Source of the DNA: Anaeropeptidivorans aminofermentans
GTDB lineage: Bacteria > Bacillota > Clostridia > Lachnospirales > UBA5962
Length of the DNA stretch: 64,000 nucleotides
Assembly: GCF_940670685.1 (NCBI RefSeq)
Contig: NZ_OW711693.1
Location: forward strand, 2,356,001-2,420,000
Direction of reading: 5' to 3'
The notes below the pieces were generated by a model. It ran no database searches and was not told where the DNA came from. It was given only the letters and a program-made list of their open reading frames with translations. This document shows, one piece after another, positions 15,381 to 24,867 of the stretch (position 1 is the first letter of the stretch; every line of letters begins with the position of its first letter). The position numbers and the translations under genes are program-made.

Positions 15381-17067
15381 AAATATGATTCTTAAATTCA
15401 ATGGCGCCGTTCTTTAAATCCTTAGCATTAGCGACTGCAGCCTCGGTTATTTCCGCGCCCCCTAAAAGTCTCGCTATTTCATCAACCGACGATGAGTAAT
15501 CCAAAAGCTTAACGGAAGTTTCCGTTTTATCTTCCTTGCTGCTTTTTACAATTAAATAATGATTATCCGCCATGGAAGCAATCTGCGGTAAATGACTTAC
15601 ACAGAGTATCTGTTTTTTTCTTGATATAATGGCAAGCTTTTCCGCAACCTTCTGAGCGGTCCGGCCGCTTACACCCGAATCAATTTCATCAAATATAAAA
15701 GTATCTATATTGTCGGCCTTTGATAAAACCGTTTTAAGAGCAAGCATAACTCTTGACATTTCTCCGCCGGAGGCTATTTTCGAAAGGCTTTTCAGCGGTT
15801 CTCCGGGGTTTGGTGATATGAGAAATTCTACATTATCGTTTCCTGCCGTTCCAAACTCCTGCTTTTGAGAAACTTCTATTTCAAACTTTGCAGCCTTCAT
15901 TCCCAATTCTCTAAGAACGTCTTCTATTTCTTTTTGAAGAATAAGGGCTTCTTTTTTTCTAATTTCCGTCATTTGGCGGCAGGTTTTAATTATTTTTTTA
16001 TAAAGCTCTTTCTTTTCTAAATTGAATTTTTGCAATAGCTCTTCACTGTTTATAAGGAAATCGTATTCTTCTTTTATTTTAGAATAATAATCGAGTATGC
16101 TTTCGACGGAATTTCCGTATTTCCTCTTAAGGCTGTAAATAAGTTCCAGCCTTTCTTCGATGTTTTTTAAAGCTTCCGGATCTGTTTCTATATTTTCATA
16201 ATACTTTCTTATATCTCTTACACTATCGTCAAGCAGAGAAAGAATCGATTCAAGCTGAGGCAGGAGCCTTTCAAGATTTTCATCGTCTTGAGAAACAGAA
16301 TTTATAAGGCTTATGGCAGATGAAATATTATCTACTGCGCTTCCGCCCTCATTTCCGTATAAAAGCTCAATAGAGTTTCCTATGTTCTCTGTCAGCCTTT
16401 CGCTGTTTACTAAGATACGCCTTTTTGCTAAAAGCTCTTCTTCCTCATTTTCTTTGAGATTGGCTAATTCAATTTCTTCAATTTGAAATTTAATAAAATC
16501 CAGCCTTTTACCAAGGCTTGAACTGTCTTTTGTAATTTCTTTTATCTTTTGATTTATTTGTCTATAGTTTTTTATACTTAAATTCAGGCTCTCTTTATTT
16601 TCTTCAAGCTCTTTCCCGCAGAATTTATCAAGAAGCTCAATATGCTTAGAAGAGTTTAAAAGGGACTGGTGCTGATGCTGCCCATGAATGTCCAAAAGAA
16701 ACTGTGAAATATCCTTCAGCATGGAAACTGTAGCACTTCTGCCGTTTACTTTTATAGAGCCCCGGGAGTTCGTTTTTATTGTTCTTGATATAAGAAGATA
16801 ATTATCCTCAACATCGATTCCCATATCTTTTATGTATTCCGAAACATCATCATTCTCAAGGACAAAAAGACCCTCTACAAGAGCCTCTTCTTCTCCGTTT
16901 GATATAAAATCCTTATCGGCCTTCTGTCCTATTAAAAAATTAATGGAATCTATAATCATAGACTTTCCGGCGCCTGTTTCCCCTGAAAGAATATTCAGGC
17001 CCTGAAAAAAATCTATATCCGCTTCTTTAATAAGGGCTACATTTCTTATATGCAGATGCTCAATCAA
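15379..17067 (-). CDS. recN: DNA repair protein RecN
   Basis: RecN is an SMC-like ATPase acting early in double-strand-break repair. The 562-residue protein has Walker A GETGAGKS at about 29-36, a long coiled-coil centre, the signature LSKIASGGEMSRVMLALK near 430 and Walker B FIFDEIDSGVSG. The TTG at 17067 is chosen because GAAGGTGAG lies at the right distance and the protein then begins LIEHLHIRN, like other RecN proteins. A TTG ten codons upstream has no good site. It follows argR closely and is probably co-transcribed with it. Confidence 0.97.
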   Translation of the reverse strand: MIEHLHIRNVALIKEADIDFFQGLNILSGETGAGKSMIIDSINFLIGQKADKDFISNGEEEALVEGLFVLENDDVSEYIKDMGIDVEDNYLLISRTIKTNSRGSIKVNGRSATVSMLKDISQFLLDIHGQHQHQSLLNSSKHIELLDKFCGKELEENKESLNLSIKNYRQINQKIKEITKDSSSLGKRLDFIKFQIEEIELANLKENEEEELLAKRRILVNSERLTENIGNSIELLYGNEGGSAVDNISSAISLINSVSQDDENLERLLPQLESILSLLDDSVRDIRKYYENIETDPEALKNIEERLELIYSLKRKYGNSVESILDYYSKIKEEYDFLINSEELLQKFNLEKKELYKKIIKTCRQMTEIRKKEALILQKEIEDVLRELGMKAAKFEIEVSQKQEFGTAGNDNVEFLISPNPGEPLKSLSKIASGGEMSRVMLALKTVLSKADNIDTFIFDEIDSGVSGRTAQKVAEKLAIISRKKQILCVSHLPQIASMADNHYLIVKSSKEDKTETSVKLLDYSSSVDEIARLLGGAEITEAAVANAKDLKNGAIEFKNHI

Positions 17068-17108
17068 AAAACTCACCTTCTTTACAAGCTGAATCAAATC
17101 TGTAAAAA

Positions 17109-17561
17109 CTATACTCCGGTAAATTTATGAAGTCTTTCAAGAACCGCTTCGGCCTCTTCCACATTTTTAAAAACACTGAATATGGTGTCATCGCCGGCTA
17201 TGGTACCTATAATTTCTTTATTATCCATAGCATCAAGAGCAGCTGCAACAGCCATGGCCATACCGACGAGGGTTTTTATCACCAGTATATTTCCGGCAAC
17301 CTGCATACTGGCAACGCCTTCTTTAAAGACCCTGATCTGCCTTTCGGTAATAACATGCTCAGGGCCGGAAATGGCAGCATATTTCTGCTTATTATTATCA
17401 TATTGAATCTTTGTAAGCTTAAGCTGCCTTATATCTCTTGATACGGTTGCCTGGGTAACGTCAAAGCCCATGGCTTTAAGCCTGTCTGCAAGCTCCTCCT
17501 GAGTTTCAATATCATTATTTTTAATAATATCTATAATAGCCGAATGCCTTTTGGATTTCAT
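17109..17561 (-). CDS. argR: Arginine repressor ArgR
   Basis: ArgR is the arginine-responsive hexameric regulator of arginine metabolism. The 150-residue protein has an N-terminal winged helix (ETQEELADRLKAMGFDVTQATVSRDIRQLKL) and a C-terminal oligomerisation and arginine-binding domain with GTIAGDDTIF. Its place between nadK and recN is the usual one in Bacillota. No arginine genes are in the window. Confidence 0.97.
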   Translation of the reverse strand: MKSKRHSAIIDIIKNNDIETQEELADRLKAMGFDVTQATVSRDIRQLKLTKIQYDNNKQKYAAISGPEHVITERQIRVFKEGVASMQVAGNILVIKTLVGMAMAVAAALDAMDNKEIIGTIAGDDTIFSVFKNVEEAEAVLERLHKFTGV

Positions 17562-17743
17562 ATATACTCTCCCATTCCCGGGCAGAATTCATTGCCCTTA
17601 TTAAAATAATATAATATAGCAAATAAATTTTAAAAAAGACTAAATTTATTTACTATAAGCTGAAGAAAAACTTATGAAACTTAAGAAACAAAAAGATAGC
17701 TTTCAAGTTCCATAAGTATTGGTATCGCTTAATAAATCTTATA

Positions 17744-18589
17744 TTAATGGTAGAATTTTTTTCTAAGTATATCATAAAAGCCTAAATCATTGGTCTTTAT
17801 AATCGTCGTGTAAAATTGAGACCGGCTTATTTTAATAATATCACCGCTTGAAAGCTTATAATGCTCCTGCCCGTCAAGGCTTAGGACAACTTCATCAGGG
17901 TTATCCCCTATGGTAATATAAACCTCATCATTTGCCGATATAACAGAAGGCCGTGAATACATTTTATGCGGGCATATAGGCGTTATGGCTATAAGCTCTA
18001 TATCAGGCTTCAATATCGGCCCTCCTGCCGATAAATTATAGGCTGTAGAGCCTGTAGGCGTTGAAATTATGATTCCGTCGGCTCTGTAGGTGTCAATATA
18101 TTCATCATTTACACCTACCTTAAGGCTTATCATTTTCGATAGATTTCCGCGCAATATGCATATGTCATTCAGGGCAATATGGCTTTCATTACTGCCTTTT
18201 CCGAGGATTTCAGCCTGAATCATCATTCTCTTTTCAGTTTTATAATCTCCCTTCAAAACTTTTTCAATTGCTTTTATGCCTTCCGATTTGTCAACGTCTG
18301 TCAAATACCCAAGATTGCCTAAATTTATGCCTAAAAGAGGGATGTCGCAAAATGCGGCGCGCCTTGCGGCTTCAAGAATTGTACCGTCGCCGCCTAAAAC
18401 AATAATGAAGCTGCAGTTGATACACATTTCATTGATACCCATAAAAATTTCCCCATTAAAAGCTCCTTCGGCAGAGCCTGTTTCTATAATGGGGTAATGT
18501 CCCTTTGATTTAAGCCAGTCAATGACTTCTTTCGTATATTCAAGCTCCCTATCTTTCGTATGGTTTGTAATTATCCCTACATTTTTCAT
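17744..18589 (-). CDS. nadK: NAD kinase
   Basis: NAD kinase phosphorylates NAD to NADP using ATP or polyphosphate. The 281-residue protein has the GGDGT motif (VLGGDGTILEAARRA, about 65-79), the NE/D motif LNDICILRG and the glycine-rich TPTGSTAYNLSAGGP segment near 175-189. It begins three bases after tlyA, indicating co-transcription with dxs and tlyA. A 180-base gap with no recognisable gene separates it from argR. Confidence 0.97.
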   Translation of the reverse strand: MKNVGIITNHTKDRELEYTKEVIDWLKSKGHYPIIETGSAEGAFNGEIFMGINEMCINCSFIIVLGGDGTILEAARRAAFCDIPLLGINLGNLGYLTDVDKSEGIKAIEKVLKGDYKTEKRMMIQAEILGKGSNESHIALNDICILRGNLSKMISLKVGVNDEYIDTYRADGIIISTPTGSTAYNLSAGGPILKPDIELIAITPICPHKMYSRPSVISANDEVYITIGDNPDEVVLSLDGQEHYKLSSGDIIKISRSQFYTTIIKTNDLGFYDILRKKFYH

Positions 18590-18592
18590 TCC

Positions 18593-19390
18593 CTAGCCCC
18601 TAAACAATTCTTCGTTTATTTCAGTGCATATATGCTTATAACGGCTTGGGTTCAAACCGTCACCGTGGGATTTGCTGATATATATGAGATATTCTATATT
18701 TCCGTCTCCGCCCTTTATGGGAGAAGGTATAATGTCTTTTACTGTAAAATTAAATCCTATAATAATATTATACATATTTTCCAGTATTTTTAAATGAATT
18801 TTTCTATTTTTGACAACGCCGTCTTTTCCTACGTTTGCCGGCCCAGCTTCAAATTGAGGTTTTATAAGGCATACAGCCTCGCCCTTTTCATTTAAAAGAG
18901 TTGAAATATTTTTTAATATTTTACCAAGAGAGATAAATGAAACATCAACTGATGCAAAGGAAATATCATCATCAATATTTACGTCTCTTATATCCGTTTT
19001 TTCCATGGATATCACTCTTTTATCATTTCTAAGGCTTTCGGCAAGCTGGTCTGTGCCTGTGTCTACGGCATATACTTTTAAAGCGCTGAATCGAAGCATA
19101 CAATCGGTAAAACCGCCTGTGGAAGCCCCAATGTCAATACAGATTTTATCCTGAAGGTTTATGGAAAAATGCTTTAAAGCTTTTTCAAGCTTATATCCGC
19201 CCCTTCCTACATATATATATTCAGGCTTTTCAACAGAAAAAATGCTATCATCAAAAAATTTAGAACCGGGAGATAAAAGCACCTTATCCTGCAGCCGAAC
19301 TCTGCCTTCTTTTATCATATCTACGGCAATATTTCTGCTTACGCCTTCCTGCTTTGAAATTAACAGATCAAGCCTTATTTTTTCAGGCAT
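18593..19390 (-). CDS. tlyA: TlyA-family rRNA 2'-O-methyltransferase
   Basis: TlyA-type enzymes methylate rRNA riboses; many are annotated as hemolysin A. The 265-residue protein has an N-terminal S4 RNA-binding domain (RLDLLISKQEGVSRNIAVDMIKEGRVRL) and an FtsJ-like methyltransferase domain with the SAM motif CIDIGASTGGFTDCMLR near 90-106. The start overlaps the dxs end by eight bases. The order dxs-tlyA-nadK-argR-recN is conserved in clostridia. Confidence 0.95.
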   Translation of the reverse strand: MPEKIRLDLLISKQEGVSRNIAVDMIKEGRVRLQDKVLLSPGSKFFDDSIFSVEKPEYIYVGRGGYKLEKALKHFSINLQDKICIDIGASTGGFTDCMLRFSALKVYAVDTGTDQLAESLRNDKRVISMEKTDIRDVNIDDDISFASVDVSFISLGKILKNISTLLNEKGEAVCLIKPQFEAGPANVGKDGVVKNRKIHLKILENMYNIIIGFNFTVKDIIPSPIKGGDGNIEYLIYISKSHGDGLNPSRYKHICTEINEELFRG

Positions 19391-21263
19391 TTTTGTTTCC
19401 GTCCTCTATTTTACTAAGTATGGTTTCCATCATTTTTTCAGTGCTTAAGCCGTAAATATGGAAAAGCTCTTCTCTTGTGCCTTGAGGTATGAATTCATCG
19501 GGAAAAGCAAATATATGATAGTTAGAAACATTGATTCCCATATCATTTGCCTGCCTTAATAAATTGCTTCCAAAGCCTCCCGAAACTACGTTTTCTTCAA
19601 ATGTAAACACATGCTGAAAGCTCTTTAAAAGCTCTGTCATTTCTTTATCTATTGGTTTTGCAAATCTTGCATTTATAAGAAGCGGGCTGTGGCCCTTTTC
19701 CTTAAGCATTCCGTAGACTTTAAAAGCTTCCTCCATCATAGAACCAAGAGCAATCAGGGCAATTTCCTTCCCTTCAAAAATCACTTCGGATTTTCCAAGC
19801 CTTATTTCAGAAATAGTGTCATGAAGGAGCATGGAAGCAGAGCCTTTGGGGTATCTTACGGAGACAGGCCCCTTATGGTCTATGGCAAATTTAATCATTT
19901 TTCTAAATTCTGCTTTATTCTTCGGAGCCATAATTACCATATTGGGCATGGAGCTTAGAAAGGATATATCAAAAAGCCCTTGATGGGTTTCTCCGTCGGC
20001 GCCTACGACACCGGCTCTGTCGATTGCAAAAACGACATTACTGTTCATAAGGCAGACATCATGAAGAAGCTGGTCATAGCTTCTCTGGAGAAAAGTTGAA
20101 TACACAGCAAAGACAGGCTTAAAACCGTTTTCTGCCATGGCAGCGGAAAAGGTTACGGCATGCGCCTCGGCAATACCCACATCGAAAAATCTTTTGGGAA
20201 ATTCCTCTTGAAATGGAGTAAGGCCTGTTCCCTCCGGCATAGCAGCCGTTACGGCAACTATTTTTTCATCGCTTCTTGCAAGCTTGCATAGTGTTTTTCC
20301 CAAAACGTCGGAATAGGTATCATATACTTTGGTTTTTAAAACCTTGCCGGTTTTAATATCAAATTTATCTATTCCATGGAATACGCAAGGGTCCTTTTCA
20401 CTCATTTTATAGCCTTTGCCCTTTTTTGTATAAACATGAAGAAATACAGGGCCTTTCATTTTTTTAGCCCTGTTGATGACATTAATAAGCTCTTCTACAT
20501 TATGGCCGTCTATGGGGCCGATATATTTAAAGCCCATTTCCTCAAATAAAATTCCCGGAACAAGGGCATATCTCACGCTGTTTTTCGTTTTTTCAGCAAA
20601 TCTTCCCAAGCTTTCGCCTACGATGGGAATGCTGTTTAATATCTTTCTTATATCATTTTTTACACCGATATATTGAGGGCTTGTTCTGATGTCGTTTAGA
20701 TGGCGGCTCATTGCCCCTACATTTTTAGATATGGACATTTGGTTGTCATTTAAAATAACCATTAAATCCGTGCCGCCTCTGCCGGCATTATTAATAGCTT
20801 CAAAGCTTAAGCCCCCCGTCATGGAGCCATCGCCTATAATGGCAGCTATTTTATATTTTTCGCCGGATAAATCCCTGCTTAAAGCCATGCCCAAAGCAGA
20901 GGATATGCTGGTGGAGCTGTGGCCTATATCAAAAAAATCATGAGGGCTTTCGTTTTTCTTAGGAAAACCCGAAAGTCCGTTAAGCTGTCTTAAGGTATCG
21001 AATTTATCTTTTCTTCCTGTAAGAATTTTATGAACATAAGCTTGATGGCCCACGTCCCATAATATTTTATCTTCGGGAGAATTAAGGCAATAATGCAAAG
21101 CCACCGTAAGCTCCACAACCCCAAGGTTTGAAGCAAGATGGCCTCCGGTTTTTGAAACAGATTTCACCAGAAAGCTTCTTATTTCTTTACAAAGCTGGGG
21201 TAAATCCTGTTTATCTATTTCCTTTAAATCCTCAGGGGAATTTATTCTATCAATATAGCGCAT
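19383..21263 (-). CDS. dxs: 1-deoxy-D-xylulose-5-phosphate synthase
   Basis: DXS joins pyruvate and glyceraldehyde-3-phosphate in a TPP-dependent step, the entry to the MEP isoprenoid pathway. The protein is about 626 residues. Motifs include HQAYVHKILTGR, the TPP motif GDGSMTGGLSFEAINNAG (about 145-162), DNQMSISKNVG, and DRAGVVGADGETHQG in the pyrimidine domain. ATG at 21263 is preferred; a GTG three codons upstream is possible. The ispA gene lies upstream across the repeat array and the PAP2 gene, so two isoprenoid steps are nearly neighbours. Confidence 0.98.
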   Translation of the reverse strand: MRYIDRINSPEDLKEIDKQDLPQLCKEIRSFLVKSVSKTGGHLASNLGVVELTVALHYCLNSPEDKILWDVGHQAYVHKILTGRKDKFDTLRQLNGLSGFPKKNESPHDFFDIGHSSTSISSALGMALSRDLSGEKYKIAAIIGDGSMTGGLSFEAINNAGRGGTDLMVILNDNQMSISKNVGAMSRHLNDIRTSPQYIGVKNDIRKILNSIPIVGESLGRFAEKTKNSVRYALVPGILFEEMGFKYIGPIDGHNVEELINVINRAKKMKGPVFLHVYTKKGKGYKMSEKDPCVFHGIDKFDIKTGKVLKTKVYDTYSDVLGKTLCKLARSDEKIVAVTAAMPEGTGLTPFQEEFPKRFFDVGIAEAHAVTFSAAMAENGFKPVFAVYSTFLQRSYDQLLHDVCLMNSNVVFAIDRAGVVGADGETHQGLFDISFLSSMPNMVIMAPKNKAEFRKMIKFAIDHKGPVSVRYPKGSASMLLHDTISEIRLGKSEVIFEGKEIALIALGSMMEEAFKVYGMLKEKGHSPLLINARFAKPIDKEMTELLKSFQHVFTFEENVVSGGFGSNLLRQANDMGINVSNYHIFAFPDEFIPQGTREELFHIYGLSTEKMMETILSKIEDGNKNA

Positions 21264-21365
21264 ATGCACCACTTTCCAATCGTATTATCTCATAAACATA
21301 AGGCTTGAACGTGCGCACTCTTCATTCAATAAAAGCAAACGCCGTTTAACTTTATTATAGGACTC

Positions 21366-21874
21366 TTTAGCCTTTCTCGCATTCATACATTTCCCTTCGT
21401 GAAATGTATGAATGTAATAATCAAGCTTCCCTTGATTTTGATGTAGGGCTCTTTTGCCCTTGACCCATTCATACATTTCCCTTCGTGAAATGTATTCATG
21501 TAATAATCAAGCTTCCCTTGATTTTGATATATTGTTCTTTACCCCTTGACCCATTCATACATTCCCCTTCGTGAAATGTATTCATGTAATAATCAAGCTC
21601 CGCTTGATTTTGATATATTGTTCTTTACCCCTTGACCCATTCATACATTTCCCTTCGTGAAATGTATTCATGTAATAATCAAGCTTCGCTTGATTTTAAT
21701 ATAGGGCTCTTTTGCCCTTGACCCATTCATACATTTCCCTTCGTGAAATGTATTCATGTAATAATCAAGCTTCGCTTGATTTTAATATAGGGCTCTTTTG
21801 CCCTTGACCCATTCATACATTTCCCTTCGTGAAATGTATTCATGTAATAATCAAGCTTCGCTTGATTATTACAT
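21366..21874. repeat. Six-unit tandem array of double-hairpin repeats (family A, array 2)
   Basis: Six units of about 86 bases each hold hairpin 1 (ATACATTTCCC, loop TTCG, TGAAATGTAT), a joint TCATGTAAT, hairpin 2 (AATCAAGC, loop TTC, GCTTGATT) and a linker ending CTTGACCC. The linker has two versions; one contains a third small hairpin (AGGGC-TCTTTT-GCCCT). The first two units carry CCC instead of CG at the hairpin-2 tip. Only the last unit extends hairpin 2 into a 33-base perfect palindrome (21842-21874), which covers the stop codon of the PAP2-like gene. The design parallels array 1 at 2183-2662, including the copy number of six. Confidence 0.93.
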
Positions 21875-22321
21875 ATTATAGGCCGCTACGGATACAACGA
21901 TGCCGAGAACGGCGCCTGCCGCAACCTCAACGGGACTATGGCCGAGAAGCTCTTTAAGCTTTTTATCGAGAACGATGCCTGTATTTTCGATATTTGCCAC
22001 AAGTTTATTTATGATTTCCGCCTGTTTTCCTGCGGCTCTTCTTACCCCTGCGGCGTCATACATAACAACCATGCTTATAACGGCGCATATGGCAAAGGCC
22101 GTAGAGTCAAAGCCTTCAAGAAGGCCGACGGAAGTAGACATTGCCGAAACAAAAGACGAATGGGAGCTTGGCATTCCTCCGGAGCTTATCATAAGGGCAA
22201 GGCTTAATCTGCGTTCTTTTTTAAACTCAATCATAATTTTAATAAGCTGAGCAATGGCCCATGAAAATGAAGCTGTCCAAAAGATGCTGTTATTTATAAT
22301 CTGATTTATATACTTCAACAA
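21869..22321 (-). CDS. Divergent PAP2-family membrane protein
   Basis: The 150-residue integral membrane protein belongs to the divergent PAP2 (YuiD-like) family, related to phosphatidic-acid phosphatases. It has a GGMPSSHSSFVSAMSTSVG motif (about 47-65) and GHSPVEVAAGAVLGIVVS near the C-terminus, which correspond to the phosphatase SxxxH-type motifs. The substrate is unknown; undecaprenyl or isoprenyl diphosphate would fit the isoprenoid neighbours ispA and dxs, but this is inference. The stop codon lies within the terminal palindrome of the repeat array. Confidence 0.85.
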   Translation of the reverse strand: MLKYINQIINNSIFWTASFSWAIAQLIKIMIEFKKERRLSLALMISSGGMPSSHSSFVSAMSTSVGLLEGFDSTAFAICAVISMVVMYDAAGVRRAAGKQAEIINKLVANIENTGIVLDKKLKELLGHSPVEVAAGAVLGIVVSVAAYNM

Positions 22322-22382
22322 AAAACCTCCCGGCCGCTATGAATAAAATACGGCAAATACTTTAAATTCTTTCTATCAGGCA

Positions 22383-23243
22383 TCAACTTTTTCTGTTTAA
22401 AAGAGATTCGGCATAATTTATTATATCATTATTATATAAGCTTAATCTTAAGAGAATTTGAACGCTTTCAGAAGAAAATTCCTCATAGTCTTTTTTTGCT
22501 CTTTCCATACCGTAAAGGGATACATAAGTATTTTTATGATTTTTAGCATCGGAGCCTATACTTTTGCCAAGTTCAGAAGCATTTCCCTCTACGTCAAGAA
22601 TATCGTCTTTTATTTGAAAGGCCATGCCTAAATAATATCCCGATAGCTCGAACTGCCTTACAATTTCATCGTCGGCTCCTGCCATAATGGCACCGGAAGC
22701 CATAGCAGCTTTAATAAGGGCTGCCGTTTTATTTTCATGAATATAAGTTAATATTTCTTTTTCAATTATTTTTCCGTCGGACAAAATATCTACAACCTGT
22801 CCGCCGATCATTCCGTCTATACCGGAAGCCTTGGCAATTTTACTCATGGCCTTTAAAGAATTAATATCAACGCTTTCCAAAGCATAATCAGTCATAATTT
22901 CATAAGCTGTGTTTAAAAGAGCATCTCCCGCCAAAATGGCTACGGCCTCTCCGTAAACCTTATGATTTGTAAGTTTTCCTCTGCGGTAATCATCGTTATC
23001 CATGGCAGGAAGGTCATCATGAATAAGAGAATAGGCATGAATCATCTCTAAAGCGCAGGCAAAGGGAATTGTCTTATTAAAATCGCTTCCTAAAGCCTTG
23101 GTGCTTAAAAGGGCTAAAGCAGGTCTTACTCTCTTTCCCCCTGCAAATACGGAATATCTCATGGCCTCTGAAATTATGTCTGGGTATTTTATATCAAGAT
23201 AGGTATAGAGTCTGTTATTTATAATTTCAATATACTCATTCAT
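22383..23243 (-). CDS. ispA: Polyprenyl (farnesyl) diphosphate synthase
   Basis: This enzyme condenses IPP with DMAPP/GPP to make farnesyl diphosphate. The 286-residue protein has the first aspartate-rich motif SLIHDDLPAMDNDDYRRG (about 80-97) and the second motif FQIKDDILDVEG near 215-226. ATG at 23243 is chosen because AGAAGGAGAAG precedes it; it overlaps the end of xseB by eight bases, so translation is coupled. xseA-xseB-ispA-dxs is the classical order. Confidence 0.96.
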   Translation of the reverse strand: MNEYIEIINNRLYTYLDIKYPDIISEAMRYSVFAGGKRVRPALALLSTKALGSDFNKTIPFACALEMIHAYSLIHDDLPAMDNDDYRRGKLTNHKVYGEAVAILAGDALLNTAYEIMTDYALESVDINSLKAMSKIAKASGIDGMIGGQVVDILSDGKIIEKEILTYIHENKTAALIKAAMASGAIMAGADDEIVRQFELSGYYLGMAFQIKDDILDVEGNASELGKSIGSDAKNHKNTYVSLYGMERAKKDYEEFSSESVQILLRLSLYNNDIINYAESLLNRKS

Positions 23244-23490
23244 AATCTTCTTCTCCTTCTGTATCAAAGGGAGTTTCTTTAAAAAGGCCGTCAGCTTGTT
23301 CCTTGAGTACAAGCACCTCTTTTTTTACTGTTTTAAGCTCTTTATCAAGAAATACGCTGATTTCAATGCCTTCCTTGTAAAGCTTTAAAGATTCGTCTAT
23401 GGAAATATCATTATCCAATAAATCGGCTATTTCTTCAAGCCTTGAAAAAGCGTCTTCAAAATTAAGTTTTTTTCTGGCCATTATAATCAC
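23236..23490 (-). CDS. xseB: Exodeoxyribonuclease VII small subunit
   Basis: XseB is the small subunit of ExoVII, which degrades single-stranded DNA to oligonucleotides. The 84-residue protein contains the family core FEDAFSRLEEIADLLDNDISIDESLKLYKEGIE and ends in an acidic tail. It follows xseA after 163 bases and overlaps ispA. Confidence 0.95.
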   Translation of the reverse strand: MIIMARKKLNFEDAFSRLEEIADLLDNDISIDESLKLYKEGIEISVFLDKELKTVKKEVLVLKEQADGLFKETPFDTEGEEDYE

Positions 23491-23653
23491 CCTTTAAAAT
23501 AAAGTAAATTCCACCCAAGGAAGTAATAAAAATCTATTTTCATAAACGGCTTAAATAGATAAACCCTATATTTAAACCATTCAAACATATGATTTTTTTA
23601 CTGTTTCATTTTTAAATTCACTATAATTCAGTGTTTGAAAAAAACTTTTGTTT

Positions 23654-24865
23654 TTATCTTTCTTCATTTTTCAAACACGACTCAATGAATGCCTTTGCAT
23701 ACCCGTCTGAAAACATAAGCTTTATGGTATCCCCCGGATTAAGCCTTTCTACGGAATTTACAGGAATATCATTCTTAAAGGCTATGGCATATCCTCTGCT
23801 CATAAGTCGCAGGGGGGACAGCTTTTCCATAAGGGAAGCATAATGGGATAATTTTTCTTCCGAATTTTTTATATTTGAGAGCATTTTTTGTGACATTCGT
23901 CTGTTATAGCCTTTTAATCTGTCATAATCTTTATTATTTTTATTAATCAATCTATAGTAATAGTCCTTAAAATTAAGGGCTTTTATTTCCTGTTCAATAT
24001 GGCTTATTTTTCTTATTATAGCCCTGTCCATTTTTTTATATAAATAATTAAGGGTATTGATATAACTCATTCTGTCTGGAAAGCTCATGCTTATGGCGGC
24101 AGAAGGCGTAGGTGCGCGCAGATCCGAAACAAAATCCGAAATTGTATAATCCGTTTCATGGCCTACGGCTGAAATAACAGGTATTTTTGAATTAAATATG
24201 GCCCTTGCGACAATTTCTTCATTAAATGCCCATAAATCTTCTATAGAACCTCCGCCCCGGCCTATAATTATAATATCCGCCTTTTTCCATCTGTTTGCAA
24301 TATCCAATGCATTTACTAAGCTATAGGGGGCTTCTGCTCCCTGAACAAGTGAAGGAATTATGACAAGCTCTATACCGGGATTTATACTTCTTCCCATTCG
24401 AATCATATCTCTTACGGCGGCAGATGTAGGCGAGGTTATTAATGCTACGGTTTTAGGCGCAGGAGGAATGGGCTTTTTATATTTTTCGTCAAATAAGCCT
24501 TCGCTGTAAAGCTTATTTTTTAAAGCTTCAAATCTGATATGAAGCTCTCCCTTTCCGTAATCTTGAATAATCTCTGCGTAAAGCTGATAAGCGCCTGTTT
24601 TTTCATAGAGAGAAATTCTTCCGAAAACCATTACTTTCAAGCCGTTTCTCATTTCAAAATTTATCCTTGAAGCACTGGATTTAAACATGACGCAGTTAAT
24701 AGAGGCATTTTCATCTTTCAGGCTGAAATATAAATGACCTGATGAATGCCTCTTAAAATTCGATATTTCACCTTCTATAAAAAGTTCGGATAAAATAACG
24801 TCTTCTTCAAGAATAGATTTTATATAGGAATTAATCTGAGATACGCTGAAAAAACTCTTTTCCAA
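23654..24865 (-). CDS. xseA: Exodeoxyribonuclease VII large subunit
   Basis: XseA carries the nuclease activity of ExoVII. The 403-residue protein has an N-terminal OB fold (VSQINSYIKSILEED through SLYEKTGAYQLYAE), a catalytic domain with TSPTSAAVRDM, GRGGGSIEDLWAFNEE and SAVGHETDYTISDFVSDLRAPTPSAA, and a helical C-terminus. TTG is used as the start, with GGGAGAAG in front. The gene begins two bases after nusB ends. A 12-base inverted repeat (GTGTTTGAAAAA type, 23632-23679) brackets the stop codon. Confidence 0.97.
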   Translation of the reverse strand: MEKSFFSVSQINSYIKSILEEDVILSELFIEGEISNFKRHSSGHLYFSLKDENASINCVMFKSSASRINFEMRNGLKVMVFGRISLYEKTGAYQLYAEIIQDYGKGELHIRFEALKNKLYSEGLFDEKYKKPIPPAPKTVALITSPTSAAVRDMIRMGRSINPGIELVIIPSLVQGAEAPYSLVNALDIANRWKKADIIIIGRGGGSIEDLWAFNEEIVARAIFNSKIPVISAVGHETDYTISDFVSDLRAPTPSAAISMSFPDRMSYINTLNYLYKKMDRAIIRKISHIEQEIKALNFKDYYYRLINKNNKDYDRLKGYNRRMSQKMLSNIKNSEEKLSHYASLMEKLSPLRLMSRGYAIAFKNDIPVNSVERLNPGDTIKLMFSDGYAKAFIESCLKNEER

Positions 24866-24867
24866 TT

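Noticed and set aside
18640-18665. tRNA-like T-arm sequence GGTTCAAACC
   Set aside because: It is inside tlyA and no acceptor or anticodon stems surround it.
21285-21476. Open frame of 63 codons on the minus strand
   Set aside because: It reads through the first unit and a half of repeat array 2 and has no family features.
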